A DNA stretch of 64,000 nt, taken from Taenia hydatigena (taxonomy: Eukaryota; Platyhelminthes; Cestoda; Cyclophyllidea; Taeniidae). This document shows, piece by piece, positions 11,141 through 22,778 of the stretch. The first letter of the stretch is position 1, and every line of letters begins with the position of its first letter. Below the pieces are notes generated by a model that was not told the DNA's origin, made no database searches, and saw only the letters and a list, made by a program, of their open reading frames with translations. A program made the position numbers and the translations under genes. The stretch spans positions 19,008,519-19,072,518 of the forward strand of contig JADWOT020000006.1 of the NCBI GenBank assembly GCA_036345935.2, read 5' to 3'.

Positions 11141-13203
11141 GAGCCTTTTTTTCACTATCAGTTATTATTGTTGCTAACATTACTACTGATACTAACTATT
11201 TTTCATATTTCATTGTGATGTCATTATATGACACTTATCTTCTGCGTGTTTTCATCGGATAGGTCATTTCAGTATGATGCGTTTTGGATTAATGGGTATT
11301 TTGAAATTACACATATTTCTTTTATTACCCATATTGACTTGTTTTCACTTCGTTTTATTAAGCAGTATCAAATAATCTTTTTAAACCAGTTGGAATAGTT
11401 TTTAGATGCGACTTCTAGGGGTGATTCTTGTTTAGTCAGCTAATGTTCCATCTCTTTGACAGTTGAAGGCATTTTTTTCGTAGTTTGCTAATGTACTTAT
11501 AGTTAATAGCCTCATGGATGGCAAAGGCACGTTTACTTATTATTTTGAAATTAGCAACTTTTCTCAAATATAATCGCAAGTTAGCTGCATTGACAATAGC
11601 GTGCAATTTTGGCTACTTAAAATCACAACTTCAACCCCCTTACTAATTAATTCCAGTAAGTCTCATCTGGGAGTCCTTCTGTATGTAGTTATAATTATTC
11701 ATCAACATCAAAACCTCGAAAAAACTACTACGAACTACTATAAGGCTCCATCGTTCGTGGTGCCTCATTCTTGGCACTTACCGTGACCACACGTCTGACT
11801 TGATTGCCATGAAGTTAGAAATCAGCTGCGAAGTGGTTTGCCATTGCAATGAATCTTGAAATTACCCATCTATAAGCATTGCTTAAGGGCAAGTGGTGCT
11901 CTGTCCCGAGTGAGTCCTGTATGCAACTTGCATTTGGTACAAATCGTCCTCAAAAGGCAGGCCATAACTAACATTAGTGTATTCTTCAGCGCTCTTCATT
12001 TTAAATCCACTTTTCTAATGGCCATTTACTCGGTATGTTATCAGCAAAATCTTATGCTATAAGATGTCGAAAAGAATTCATGCCGTTATCGGTGCAGCTT
12101 GATGCAGTGAATGGCTATTTCAACCAATAAAACGCTTTGAATTGTAATCGGATGCTATTTAATCCACATACTTTGCCTACTCAATGCAATTGTAAATAAA
12201 AAATGCTGCTATGAAGGTTTAATCACCTGCTGTAGACGTGCGGCTTAGAAGACACTTTTCATGTACCAGTCAAGAGGCCTGTTTAGAACCACGTCGCATA
12301 CAGAGCGTGAGACTGGAAGGTGGGAGACAGTGAGAATTCTCTAAATCTTCTATCCATTTGCAGTAAACTACGAACAGATCTATCTCATCGGGTTTATTCT
12401 AGCTCATCTGGTATGATTAGAACCAGACAAGACTAACATCGGGAATGGTATTTAATGAGTCGACATCCAGCGTGAAGGAGTCAATCCATCTACATCAAAG
12501 GCGACGGGGTTGACAGTATCTCTTACAAACATACCTTAAAATTTGTCAGAATAGAGAGGTCACTCGAAATTAAAATTCGCTGAGATGTTATTTCCTTCAC
12601 ATGCTTATAGGCAAGTAATCGTTACTGGTCTCCATATGTGAATGTATGCAGTTTCTGGGCTTAATGATCTTAAAAGCACTTGTCATACCCTGGAAACGAA
12701 CATGGTAATTGTTGCTTCTCTTAATGTACAAGTTTGTTTGTCTGTCTAGCCCGCCTTTTGAGGCTATTTTTACATATAATATTTTGTTTAATGAAATAAA
12801 CACCCAATGTCTACTGTCTGGACACAATTGTAAAAATAGATTGACTCGTCTAGGCTCGAACCCATTAACAAACATGCGTAGCCCAAATAATTTACAAAGC
12901 ACCTTCCTAGCATTTACGCTTTCGCTACCAAAGCCTATGTTAAGGATAGTGGACCAGCACAGTGGACGTCTAAGGCGGCGCAACCCCTTATCCTACCTTC
13001 TGCTCGAAAGGTAAGGAAACAGACCAAATAGCCCAAAATTAAGAGCGTCCGATATGCACTTTATGGCTTCAAAGTTCAGGCTTTTGTAATCACAAATTGT
13101 CTGGTTATCCTGAATTTACAACACTGCATTGAAAGTGGCAGCTAAAAATCGACCTGGGTAATGTGCCAAAACAAGAAAATGACTCTCCCTATAAGGACAA
13201 AAT
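11141..13203. other. AT-rich intergenic tract, no gene seen
   Basis: This lies downstream of the SDR stop. AATAAA-type hexamers occur only about 1 kb away (near 12125 and 12190), too far to assign confidently to the SDR transcript. Open frames on both strands at 12597-13014 overlap each other and are not recognised. A GGTTCGAGCC-like stretch on the - strand near 12850 resembles a tRNA B box, but no A box or cloverleaf is present. Confidence 0.5.
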
Positions 13204-14261
13204 CGAGTTGTCCATCCAAATTATCTTCGCATAGTAGAAGTGTTCTGTTGTGCACGAAATCACACAGATACATCATAAACTTGCGTTTTGATGTTGTAGG
13301 CGACGCCAGGATGGGTTGATCAACACATTGCCCAATACTGTGCCCAAGGTCTGTCCAAAGACGTTGTAGAGTGTGTGTCGGAGCAGAGGGTTTATTCGAA
13401 ATCAAAGCGATAAAGGGTGGTGATCACAACTGGAGGAGTTGAAGAGTCATTGTAGTCAACTAGACAGCCATCTGAGTGGTCATAGACAATTGGAACGAAG
13501 ACCAAACTTTGACTAGTCATGCGTTCCATAAACACATTTGTCTCCAAGGCGAGAATTCGATAATAGTAACCAGTAAGATAACAAAGAATGGGTAAATTTG
13601 TAGCTCTGCGCACCCAGGATTCACAATGACCGATTAGAGGAGGAAAGCATCACGAAAGTAGGTAGAGCATCACCATGCAACCTCACTGCCATTAGTCCAT
13701 CGCAAACCCTCTTCCCCATCGACTATTTATAAGCCATGGTCAAATCCTAGAAAGATGCACAATGCCATTTCAAAAGTTCGTGTTGTAATAGGTGGTAGTT
13801 TGCATGTGACCTGTGAGTGAGAAGCGGTCAGCATGATACAAACCGCTTGACTGATGAGACGCCACTGTCTTCCTGGGGAGAATACTATATCCCAGTCTGC
13901 ATTATGTCAATCCTCTGTGCACTTTGCGAACACTCATTCCATCAGAAATGTTCACACCTATCCACTTTGGTCGTTCTGAGTGTGGGAAGACAGAGGTGGG
14001 GAGAGGGAAATACTGAGCTTGTTGCACTTACCCCCACAGTTCCATCAGCGTTATTTTGATGCATTTTTGGAAAAGAAGCGACGTTGCTTCACCATTTGTG
14101 CGTGGAGTCATCAGTCACCACGTAGCAGTGCCTACTTCCAGTAGTATTTGCATACCTACTTAATGGACACGAGTGAGGAGGACGCACTTTTCATGTGGCA
14201 TTTCACCCCATCCCTCCCTCCCTTTCCCAGTTAACATGGCGTCATTTCGTGCACCATCAAG
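13204..14261 (+). repeat. Third copy of a 1.06-kb segment of the inverted-repeat arms
   Basis: The sequence from CGAGTTGTCCATCC to GCACCATCAAG is a close copy of 57293-58610 in the right arm (same strand) and of 25164-26494 in the left arm (opposite strand). Similarity is high throughout, with scattered substitutions and a missing ~25-bp stretch near 13678. It differs structurally. Here the order is simple (segment A at about 13310-13440, then B at about 13441-13590), whereas both arms carry an inverted, partly duplicated arrangement of A and B. Ends are approximate because weak similarity continues a few tens of bases past 14261. I see no target-site duplication or terminal inverted repeat. 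Confidence 0.85.
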
Positions 14262-16304
14262 GCAGAAGCTGTTGCTGTGAGGTAAAAAGACGTTGAAACA
14301 ATACAAATTTTGCTAATCAAATAGAAAATTCTTTGACCTCTTTTGAGCTGCCATTCAGTGCGCTTCCAGGTGAACCAACGTCGTTCTTAATTTTATCCCA
14401 GAAGAGATATGAATGGAAACAAAGCAGTTCTACACTCAAAGCAAAATAAGTTTCCATAGGGTGGTTGCTAATCTTTTCTCAAAAATGCTTTCATGTGAGC
14501 TGAAGGTTAAAGAACATGAAACTGAGCTAGCGTTGTCTGTTCATGTGAAATTCGTGGCATCAGGGCAATAGCCTAGTAGCCTCGGTGCAACTAGGTGCTC
14601 TGATGGTGCACCACCTTCCTTTCACTCGAACTAACACTAAACGTTTTACAGCCTACTAGGTCTCTGCATTTTCTTTTACTTGTTCATCTGAACCAGCAAG
14701 AGATATGCTACCTTTTGTCCACATCGAGACTTCGTCCACCTCCTACTGAAATACCTGCATTTAGTTGGGGAGAAATAGGCGGGTTTGACTTTGGGCCATA
14801 CCAGTTGCAACTTCTTCCGTCTATGCTTCAGCAATGCCTTTTCTGCTCTGGAAGTTTGCCTTCCTTAATGATCGAGACGGGCTTGGGACGCTGCGGCATA
14901 TCTCAGGACTAGATCTACATACCACGCAGGAATGTCTGCATGTCACGTGCCTCAGTGATAGCAGATGTGTTAATTTTCAAAAGAGGAAGATCTGGGTTTA
15001 AATATCGCAATACTTTCTTAGTAAACAATTAGTACATAAAGTTCAATTATTTTTAGGGATTCTGTGTAGTTTACTTTATAGTTTAGAAGGAATCTAGTTA
15101 TAATGAATGAATTTCCCGAATGTGTTGACAGAAAGAACGAATGACTAAGGACACGTCCATTTTTTGACAATGGCGTCGGGTTGCAGTCAACGTCCAACGA
15201 AACTGAAGTGGGATAAGTGCATCCTCTCGTCGCATCCAGTAGATGACGCACGACTGAGTCGAGGCGGAATTAGAGGAAGGATTGTGATTGTTGATTCTGT
15301 GAAGCTACTGCCAAATTATTCATGCAACAATTGGACGCACTCAATTCAATCTCATCCGTTTTGATGAATTCAAATTTTCTAGCCCTTACGCCATACTTTA
15401 GAAGCATAAAAGGTCACGCCACTTTTAAATAAAAATATATGCTAGAGCAAATAACAAACCTAAAAAGCCAAAGAGCAACTTGTCGGAAAGGAATGACTCC
15501 TCGAAATTCCATGACTTCAGCTGTGGCGGTTACAACAGCTCAATAAATGTGGTTGAATGGAGGATGCATTTCAATGGGAAGTACTGGGAAAGAGGATGGA
15601 AAGAAAACTTGCTTGTCAATGCGATGCATTATTCAATTCTTTCAAAAAAGCAAGCTATTAAAAAAAGTGAAAAAAATGTCATTTTGGAGTAAATTATTTC
15701 AGTTGGGAGTAGGATGCATCAGCTCGAAGTAATATGACCTAAGGTTTGTGCTCCAGAGTGGAAGTGCTGTTGTCAGGAGAAGTTCATATGCTAGCGTAGC
15801 ACACACATTACCGAAGTACAAAAAAATTGAGGGCCAGTTGACATGGTCTGGAGGTTATGCAGTCCAGAGAGAGTGCAATCGTGGGCAAAGGGAACAAAGG
15901 GAAGATGTAAAAGCATAATCAAGGTGACACACATACCCCTCTCCTTCTGAGCAGCGGCTTCAGCGCTGCACCTTGTCAATCTCACCCTTCAGCCACCTCA
16001 ACGTAATCGGTGCTGTAAGGAAAAGCATCTGCGAACCAACCACTTCCACCACGGAACTCGTGTACAATTGCAAAGACATCAAACTGCAGCATTACTGATT
16101 TCTCTTGGCTACTCCACCGAATCTTAAGTTTCGTCCTGTTTGGGAACTGTGGTAATTGAGGAAGACGAGTAGAATGTGCTGGCCATTGCGCATATTCATC
16201 GCACATCGTTGGAACACCTACCTAGAAGCATGGTTAGTTAATAAGGGAGGAGGGCAAGGTTGTGTTCCCCATTCCACTTTGGTACCGCCTTCTCACTTGA
16301 GTTT

Positions 16305-16400
16305 TGTCCAGCCATGTCTACTATCTGGGTTCCACCCACTTTGTAGAGAGGTGGAGCAGGTATCGCTTGCTCACTTCGTCGACACGGAACTGGGGTGGCT
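16305..16400 (+). repeat. Diverged fragment related to 23345-23440
   Basis: Shared ordered landmarks are GT(T/C)TAGCCA-like, TGTCTAC(T/C)and CTGGGTTC, then GTAGAGAGGTG. The same run occurs in the left arm at about 23345-23440 on the + strand, and therefore in the right arm on the - strand. Similarity is partial and I infer an old shared origin. Confidence 0.45.
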
Positions 16401-16539
16401 GCTGAATGTAGACGCCAATTTCGACCCACCTCTTGAGGGTTGCCACGTCACGTCAAGGCTGAGCATTCATTGATTGAACTCAAACTGGGTGCACCTGGGT
16501 ATCAGGTTTGCTTCCAGTTGTCACCCATGCAGCGTCCTG

Positions 16540-16665
16540 GTTCCTTCAGAAGGCGCAAGAAGACAGCAGCGTGTGACAGGAAATGTATTGCCGACGTATA
16601 TGGGAGCTAGGCTACCGGCATGGCGTGAAGTCCATGTCGCCCAGCAGAAGTACAAAAGTGCACTC
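16540..16665 (+). repeat. Diverged fragment related to 61660-61790 of the right arm
   Basis: Landmarks AGAAGACA, GACAGGAAATGTATTGC, GACGTA and GGCATGGCGTGAAG line up in order with AGAAGACACAGC, GACAGGATATGCATTGC, GACGTAGAGG and GGCACTTGGGATGCGAAG in the right arm. The match is old, with many substitutions, and its ends are unclear. Confidence 0.45.
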
Positions 16666-17259
16666 AAAACTGAAATGATGGGTAAGACTGATGATCAAAA
16701 TGTTTCATCAAGTGCACATAAGAAGTCGAAAGTTTAAGTGACGTTACTGAAACCTGCAAACGCTCATTCCCTTGTTTATACACGAAAATTTGACAAAAAT
16801 AGGTGATGAATACCTTAGACGCGAATGCAGTATTATTTTGCTGACCGACCCATGCAATCGTCTACGCGGGTTGTCATTCGCGGAACTAACAAACACTTCT
16901 TGAGATACTGCAATGTATCGTGGAGGCAGATGTCCATTCGGGAACAATATCCATTTTATTCGGCTTTAACCGCCGTGAACCGAAGCTGTGTGCTTGCATT
17001 CAAGGCACCAATACAACAGGAAATTTTGTTCCATTTGCCGTTTAGTCCGCAAGACGCTGAGCTGGAGGAGCTCTTGGCACATTTCCACTCCCGACTCTAA
17101 AGCACACTGTTCACGCAAAGCACAACTGTCTCTAGTCCAGGCAGTGAAAAATGTGATTGCATTAATTGCTCATGATAATGTCTCTAGAGATACATGGATA
17201 CACTACACACGCGTGGCTAGTAATGCTAGAACAGAGTGAAAAATACTATAATTATATGT

Positions 17260-18000
17260 TAAAAATAATATGAGCTCTTGACTAGAGTAATTTCTCGAGG
17301 CATTGAAAGATCCTAGAAGACTGGCAGTACCATTAATTGGCATCGGTAGGTCGCTGTCTCATCAGAAATGGTGGCTGTCTCAGGTTTCCCTTTTATACGG
17401 TGGTAAAATTACGTGGTTCTTTGTAGAACTGATTTCATTTTACTATCCCATTCACATGGAAGAATTTTTATGGTCATATTAGAGTTGCTGCAACGATAAA
17501 CGAAGGGCGAATGCTTTGAACGATAGAGAATGCATTAATTTTGCAATTTTAATTCAATTAATTTCTGCATTTATCGTCAAACCTCTACTTTGCACACGGA
17601 AAGCAGCTCCCATGCACGGAAAGACACCCTTTGAAAGCCCTCGTCGCATTACATGCCACCATATTATTGTCGCAGAAGTGTTGACTTGGCACCCAGCAAA
17701 CCCTGACCGTCCGATAATGCAACTCCTCATAAATGTGTTTGCCACGTCTACAGAAGGATTATCGCTCCCAACGCCTTCAACGTGTACACAAGTTAAAGTT
17801 AGGCGTTGATGGGGTGAATCTAGTCAGGCTGACCGAATGCACAGACTGACTGTTCGCAGACGTGATGGTTGGGGTTTGGGTTGGGGACTAGTGATAGAAC
17901 CGTCATTGACGGGTGTCATTACACTTTTTCCATCTTCTGTAGATGCGAACATTCGTAGTCCGCTCGAGTACGCCCCTGCTTTGCTGCCGGAACAACAAGC
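17260..18000 (+). repeat. Long-repeat segment, copy related to 34170-34920
   Basis: This aligns in the same orientation with 34170-34920. The best part is 17585-17760 against 34530-34700, at roughly nine in ten identical bases (counted by eye), including GAAAGACA(C/T)CCTTTGAAAG, CACCATATTATTG and CGTCCGATAATGCAACTCC. Differences fall evenly and include stops in the 34-kb copy, so no reading frame is under evident constraint. A third, weaker relative is near 49800-50000. This segment abuts the visible left arm and may belong to the same long unit. Confidence 0.75.
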
Positions 18001-19740
18001 TCTCTTGAATGGACTCGCTTTCCTACTTTGTGAATCCGGTTTATTCTATTCAGAGACTATCACTACTTGTCATCCGGGCTTTCATTCATGTTTCAGATTT
18101 GTTTCTTGAATGTGCAAATATCGGGCAACGAATTCGGATGAATTGTAGGATGAGGTTACGGCATCACTTCAACTGTTTGCGTGACTGTCGGTTGTGATAA
18201 CAGACCACTTAGGACTTTAGCGGACGGACTGGTTTCTAGGCCACGCTAGATGCTCCCACGTCCTTCCATAGGCCCACAATGCACAATCTCCCCAGCACAA
18301 TGCACAATCTCCCCAGCATTACGTCCTTTCTCGTCTTCACGGAAGTCTAGGGGCATTGCAATATATGCAGTGGCGCGGAATGTGTTAGATGGGATTCGTT
18401 TTTTCTACCGTTTAAAGTTACAAAGCACATTCATTTGCGGCATTCAATGTTCAACAACAACTTGTTTCTGTTTTGGCGGAAAAATGACAAATCCCTCTAC
18501 ATGAGCTCGTATTCTTACCCTATAAGTTGGGCGAATTCCATTAAAGGACTGTCCACAATTACCCGTTTATTGTGTACTTTTCGCACTTTAAATGCAAGTC
18601 TTCAGTGTGCCAGTGTCAGCTGTCAATTTCGAAGGAGCTGTAGGATAATAGTGCATTAGTTGACACAGAATGCATTATTTACATTTTGTTTCACCATCCC
18701 CAATCTGCGTTTTCCACGGATCTAGTCACCGTCTCATCTGTGCTTTGAGTTTTCTACCTACTCATATCGTTACTACTCCGGCTTGCTGCCACTTCAATGG
18801 TTGTTCCACGAGTCGTCATACTGTTGGAGCCGAAGCACCGATCAGCATCCCTCATCGCGTTTAGTGGATAGTAAGCATGAACTGTGTAGGTGGGAAGTAT
18901 CCACAATTAGTGGTTTACAACGGATTCACGACAGACTAGTTATCAGGGTGATTCTTACCTCCTCAAGACACTCGAATCGTGGAGTCTCCTAAAAGCTGAG
19001 TAGTGAGGCGAAAACAAACTTCATTCTCATACATCTGACCTTTCAGGAATCTTAAATGTCTCCATAGGGCCAGCAATGGAAGCAACGTTTGGAAGTCATT
19101 GAATCTCTCCTACTCATTTTCACTCTAGGCAGACATTCTCGCACACGAAATTCGCTCATTGAGAGACCGTCCAGCGTCTGAAACTACTTCCTCCACAAGA
19201 TTCTGCCTCACTCAATCCGTCTCGACAAGGACAGGACATCCGTAAATTCCAACATAAACGCTTTGTATCAACTACCGAAAGCCAAACACATGGCCTTTTC
19301 CTCATAATATGGCTGGCACAGACATATCACTAGCGCTCCAAAGAAGAAAAGGTTCACGCAAATGATCGTTTAACCACGATATTTCTTCAACATCTGTGAT
19401 ATAAAGTCTTCTCATGGGTTACTACTGCTTCACACGGTATGAGGTTTGATGGGAAGAGGACGTTCTTCTAATTGGTCTTCGGAATGAAGTTTTCTTGCAT
19501 CGAATAGGTAGATCTGGGGGTTATTTTCGATCGACCTTCAGTCAGGACATGACTCCGTCTACAGTCCACCACACGAACACAAACCAGGCAGGCTGGAGGT
19601 GGGTGCCTTGTGTAGTGGGTGGATGAGTCGTGCAGAGGTGACCAATGATGCGTTTGTTCAGAGGTCATGGCAAAGGCCACTCATTATCATGTACCAGTCA
19701 ATCAAGCAGATGGACAGCCCATAAGGTTTACTGCTTCTGT
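18001..19740. other. Unassigned tract adjoining the left arm
   Basis: No gene is recognised. It contains a two-unit 21-bp tandem repeat at 18277-18318. The left arm may extend leftward into this tract, but its partner sequence would lie beyond position 64000 and cannot be checked here. Confidence 0.45.
18277..18318 (+). repeat. 21-bp tandem repeat, two perfect units
   Basis: The 21-bp unit beginning CAATGCACAATC and ending CCCCAGCA occurs twice back to back with no mismatch. The unit is a multiple of three bases. Confidence 0.9.
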
Positions 19741-21305
19741 GAGTTCTAACCTCCACTATCACTCTCCACCATCACTTGATGCTGGTACAAAACCGTCGTT
19801 ACATCATTGTTCTTCATCATCTGGTCTGTAATATCTGTAGGCATTGGAGTTAAACAACCCGTTGACTAAATTCATTTCTGCGTGGAAACCTGCCATTCCA
19901 CCTTCTCAACATGCAGCTCGGAGTCTGGCAGACAGACAAACTTGACCTTTACCCATCATTTTCACCCACCAGTTTTATGATTTGCATGGTCAGGATGAGA
20001 GGTGAAAACCGTGAAGTATTAATTCAATGAACGGGTGCATACTGCTACACATCACTGTGCGTGTTTGAGTTCCCAATTCAAATAGACGGAGAGACAGAGA
20101 CTTCAGAGCAGAGGTCCTTGCTGCCGAAAACTTGGCTACCCAAGGCGCACGAAGTGTGCGTTTGTATCAGCTGCCTGGAGCGCTAAAGTACAAGGGTCGT
20201 CAGTACTGTCACACACTTGCATCACTTCGACGTGGGCTGAGATGTCGCTACTGTGAGGGGCGATTTTGTGTCCGCGTTGTCTGGCTTGCATCGCACACAC
20301 CAACCAGACCAAAACAGATGTCTTTCTTCAGCACCGTGAATGAGTGAACAGAGAAGTGTGACCTGGGGGTACTCGTGGATCAGGGATCGCGACTACGACT
20401 GAGTCTGTTGATCAGCTCAGTCATGTGCATTTATGGTTGTGAGTTGACCTTGGAGCATAGGGTGACTCTTAGTTAAGACCAATTAGACGGGAGTGATTGG
20501 GATTGCGAAGTACAGGGTGCTCGAAAATTAACCACACTGATGGCAATTTCAAAGAAGACTTGGCTTTGATGTTATCCAGGGGTTGCAGGCATCCACACCA
20601 CCCCCTTGACCAGCCTTGATTTGCGGAGATCATTGGTTCCGTTATATTAACCAATAAGAAGTAAGTGAAGGAGAGCCTGAAATTAAAATTGCCATGAAAT
20701 GTATAGGGGTGAGTGGGTAAAGAAGAAAATGGGAAGGTGTTTGGGGATTAAGAATTGTTCTAACACAATGACACTCCATGTGCCTCACAAGTTGTAGCGA
20801 GTCAATCAACTTTTCGGTCACCAGATACAGACGTGAACAAAATGTATTCATTTTGCTGGTCTCGAAGTGGAAGAACAGTGCTCCTTAGAAAACAAAGAAG
20901 AAGCCTTAATGAGTGTTAGGCGATAGGCAAGGTAACACCCTCTTTTCTCCCTGTTAAGTGTTGGGTTAGTGTTGCTGAGATACATATGGTTGCATTTAGC
21001 TCAAACGGAAATCTTTCTGTCGCATTGATGGAAGACGGATATACATGTGTGAGACAATCTCAGACCATTGGAGTTATGTTTAAGTAAGAACAACATTTTG
21101 GGTTGATTGAGGTCTGCACAAATGGGACGCTCTAAATAGCTTAGCAATTGCTGAACCCGCGCAAATGTCGTTGTCAGTCGATTGAACCCTTTGCAAAGTT
21201 GATGTCACACAATCATACTGTTCTCAAACGGCTTAGTTGCCAGCACTTGAAGTGCACGATTTCACATGGATGTCGTCGAGGCAATGGTACGTGAGAAATT
21301 GGCAT

Positions 21306-21352
21306 GCGTATGTGTGTGCGTGTGTGTGTGTGCATGCGTGTGTGCATGCAGG
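21306..21352 (+). repeat. GT/GC-rich microsatellite in left arm
   Basis: An imperfect (GT)n tract with interspersed GCATGC blocks. The matching CA-rich tract lies at about 62422-62468 in the right arm at the same relative place, so it predates the arm duplication. Confidence 0.9.
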
Positions 21353-22769
21353 TCTGCGGCGTTCCAGTGGAAGGATTTCTAAAAACAAACGCGCCACACA
21401 ACTCAGACAGACATACGTATGCTGCAATCAAGCAGTTTCTTCCCTGCGCTTTCAACACAGTTTCGAAGGCGCTTTATGCTTTGGGATTGTAGAACTTCAA
21501 CGTGGCTTCTTCAAACCACTTTAATGAGCAAAAGACGTATTATTCAACGGGCTCCGATCCCCGAGACATCTCCATTCCTGAACGCAAATTGGCCAGTTGC
21601 ATTATCAGTTAGAGCCGATGACTGTGGATAATAAAGTTGTGAGATCCCAGTCCTCCTCGAACACGCAGTAGGATATGTGTGGGGAGGGAACTTCGGCATA
21701 AGTGTAAGTCGTCAACAGAACGCCTAACATCGAAGTGGGGATCACCACCATGGCAATAGAATCGCTTTTATGCAAAGCTTTAACTAAACAATCTTCTGTT
21801 ACGTAACTCTCTCCGTGTCCTTTCGAAGTCCTTTTTCGTCATTAACCACTGCGTAGACAGGGCACTTAGATCAGCATTCCAACCGGAATGCGAATCATGC
21901 ATTACTTTTCAACCAAGGCGTCAGAGATGCAACTCACAAATTGAAACAGAGTTCCACTTTCATCCGCCTACTTCTGGTGCGACTTGCTTAGCTATGCTTC
22001 GTTCATGGAGGCCCATCGCTTCGCATCCCAAGTGCCACTCAGCCAGTAGGCCCCACGACGTCCTCTACGTCCGCAATGCATATCCTGTCCCAATGCTGTG
22101 TCTTCTTACGTTCACAGGGTAGATCAAGGGTAATGCAATACTCCAACACGTAATTAGCATGAGTTCACAAACTACCTGTTTTACCCCGAAGTTTGCTTTC
22201 CCTTGTCTCTTGGTCTTTTGTAGACGAGCAACCCACAACCACGGCGCATCAAACAACATTCGACCCACTGTAATTTGCAAGAAAAGATATTGACAATGGG
22301 TAAATGTGGTAATTTGAAGGCTCTCCCCAAAACCATGTGGTTGTTAATTTTGAGCTAGAAAGTTGGAAACTAAACACATTCCGTGAAATCACCCTGATTA
22401 ATCAGTGCACTTGACATTCAGGCCTGCTTACTTCCAGTGCGAGTTTTCCTATTAAGTATGAACCATCCCTGTCGGGAGATGCTTAACACAGGACAAGAGT
22501 ACATTCAAAGTCAAAAATGCTCTTAACAACGGATCACCTTCTACACTACCCCTGAAATCTAATTGCTTTCACCTTGTTGGTGTTAGTTACTGCGATGCTT
22601 TCAAAGTCACCAGCACCTTGGACTTACTGTGTCAACAAAAGAGAAAACACAACCACAAATTGCGTATTTACGTCAAAAAGGATAATGACTACTCGCCCAA
22701 CTAAAATGAATAGCTGATTGACCGCGTGTCTGACCTCTGTGCGTGTGGGGTGGTCAAGTAAGCTTGTGG

Positions 22770-22778
22770 CCTTTTATA
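22770..22778 (-). promoter_or_regulatory. TATA-box-like motif in left arm
   Basis: On the - strand it reads TATAAAAGG, preceded by TTTGC. The same motif is preserved in the right arm at 60996-61004 (+). It matches a strong core TATA consensus, but no downstream gene is identified, so function is speculative. Confidence 0.25.

Larger units (their letters stand above)
14262..17200. other. Unassigned tract with weak repeat fragments
   Basis: No gene is recognised. Positions 14838-14900 weakly resemble the start of the R repeat on the - strand (GGGCTTGGGACGCTGC), too little to call. Around 16305-16400 and 16540-16660 there are diverged matches to parts of the arms, listed separately. Open frames at 15982-16206 (-) and 16825-17100 (+) are uninterrupted but match no family I know. 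Confidence 0.45.

Noticed and set aside
13817..14059. An 80-codon frame with a cysteine/histidine cluster (CALCEHSFHQKC), open in three copies, as a RING-like protein
   Set aside because: It starts with GTG, the Cys/His spacing completes no known RING or zinc-finger pattern, and the copies are too similar for an intact frame to be informative.
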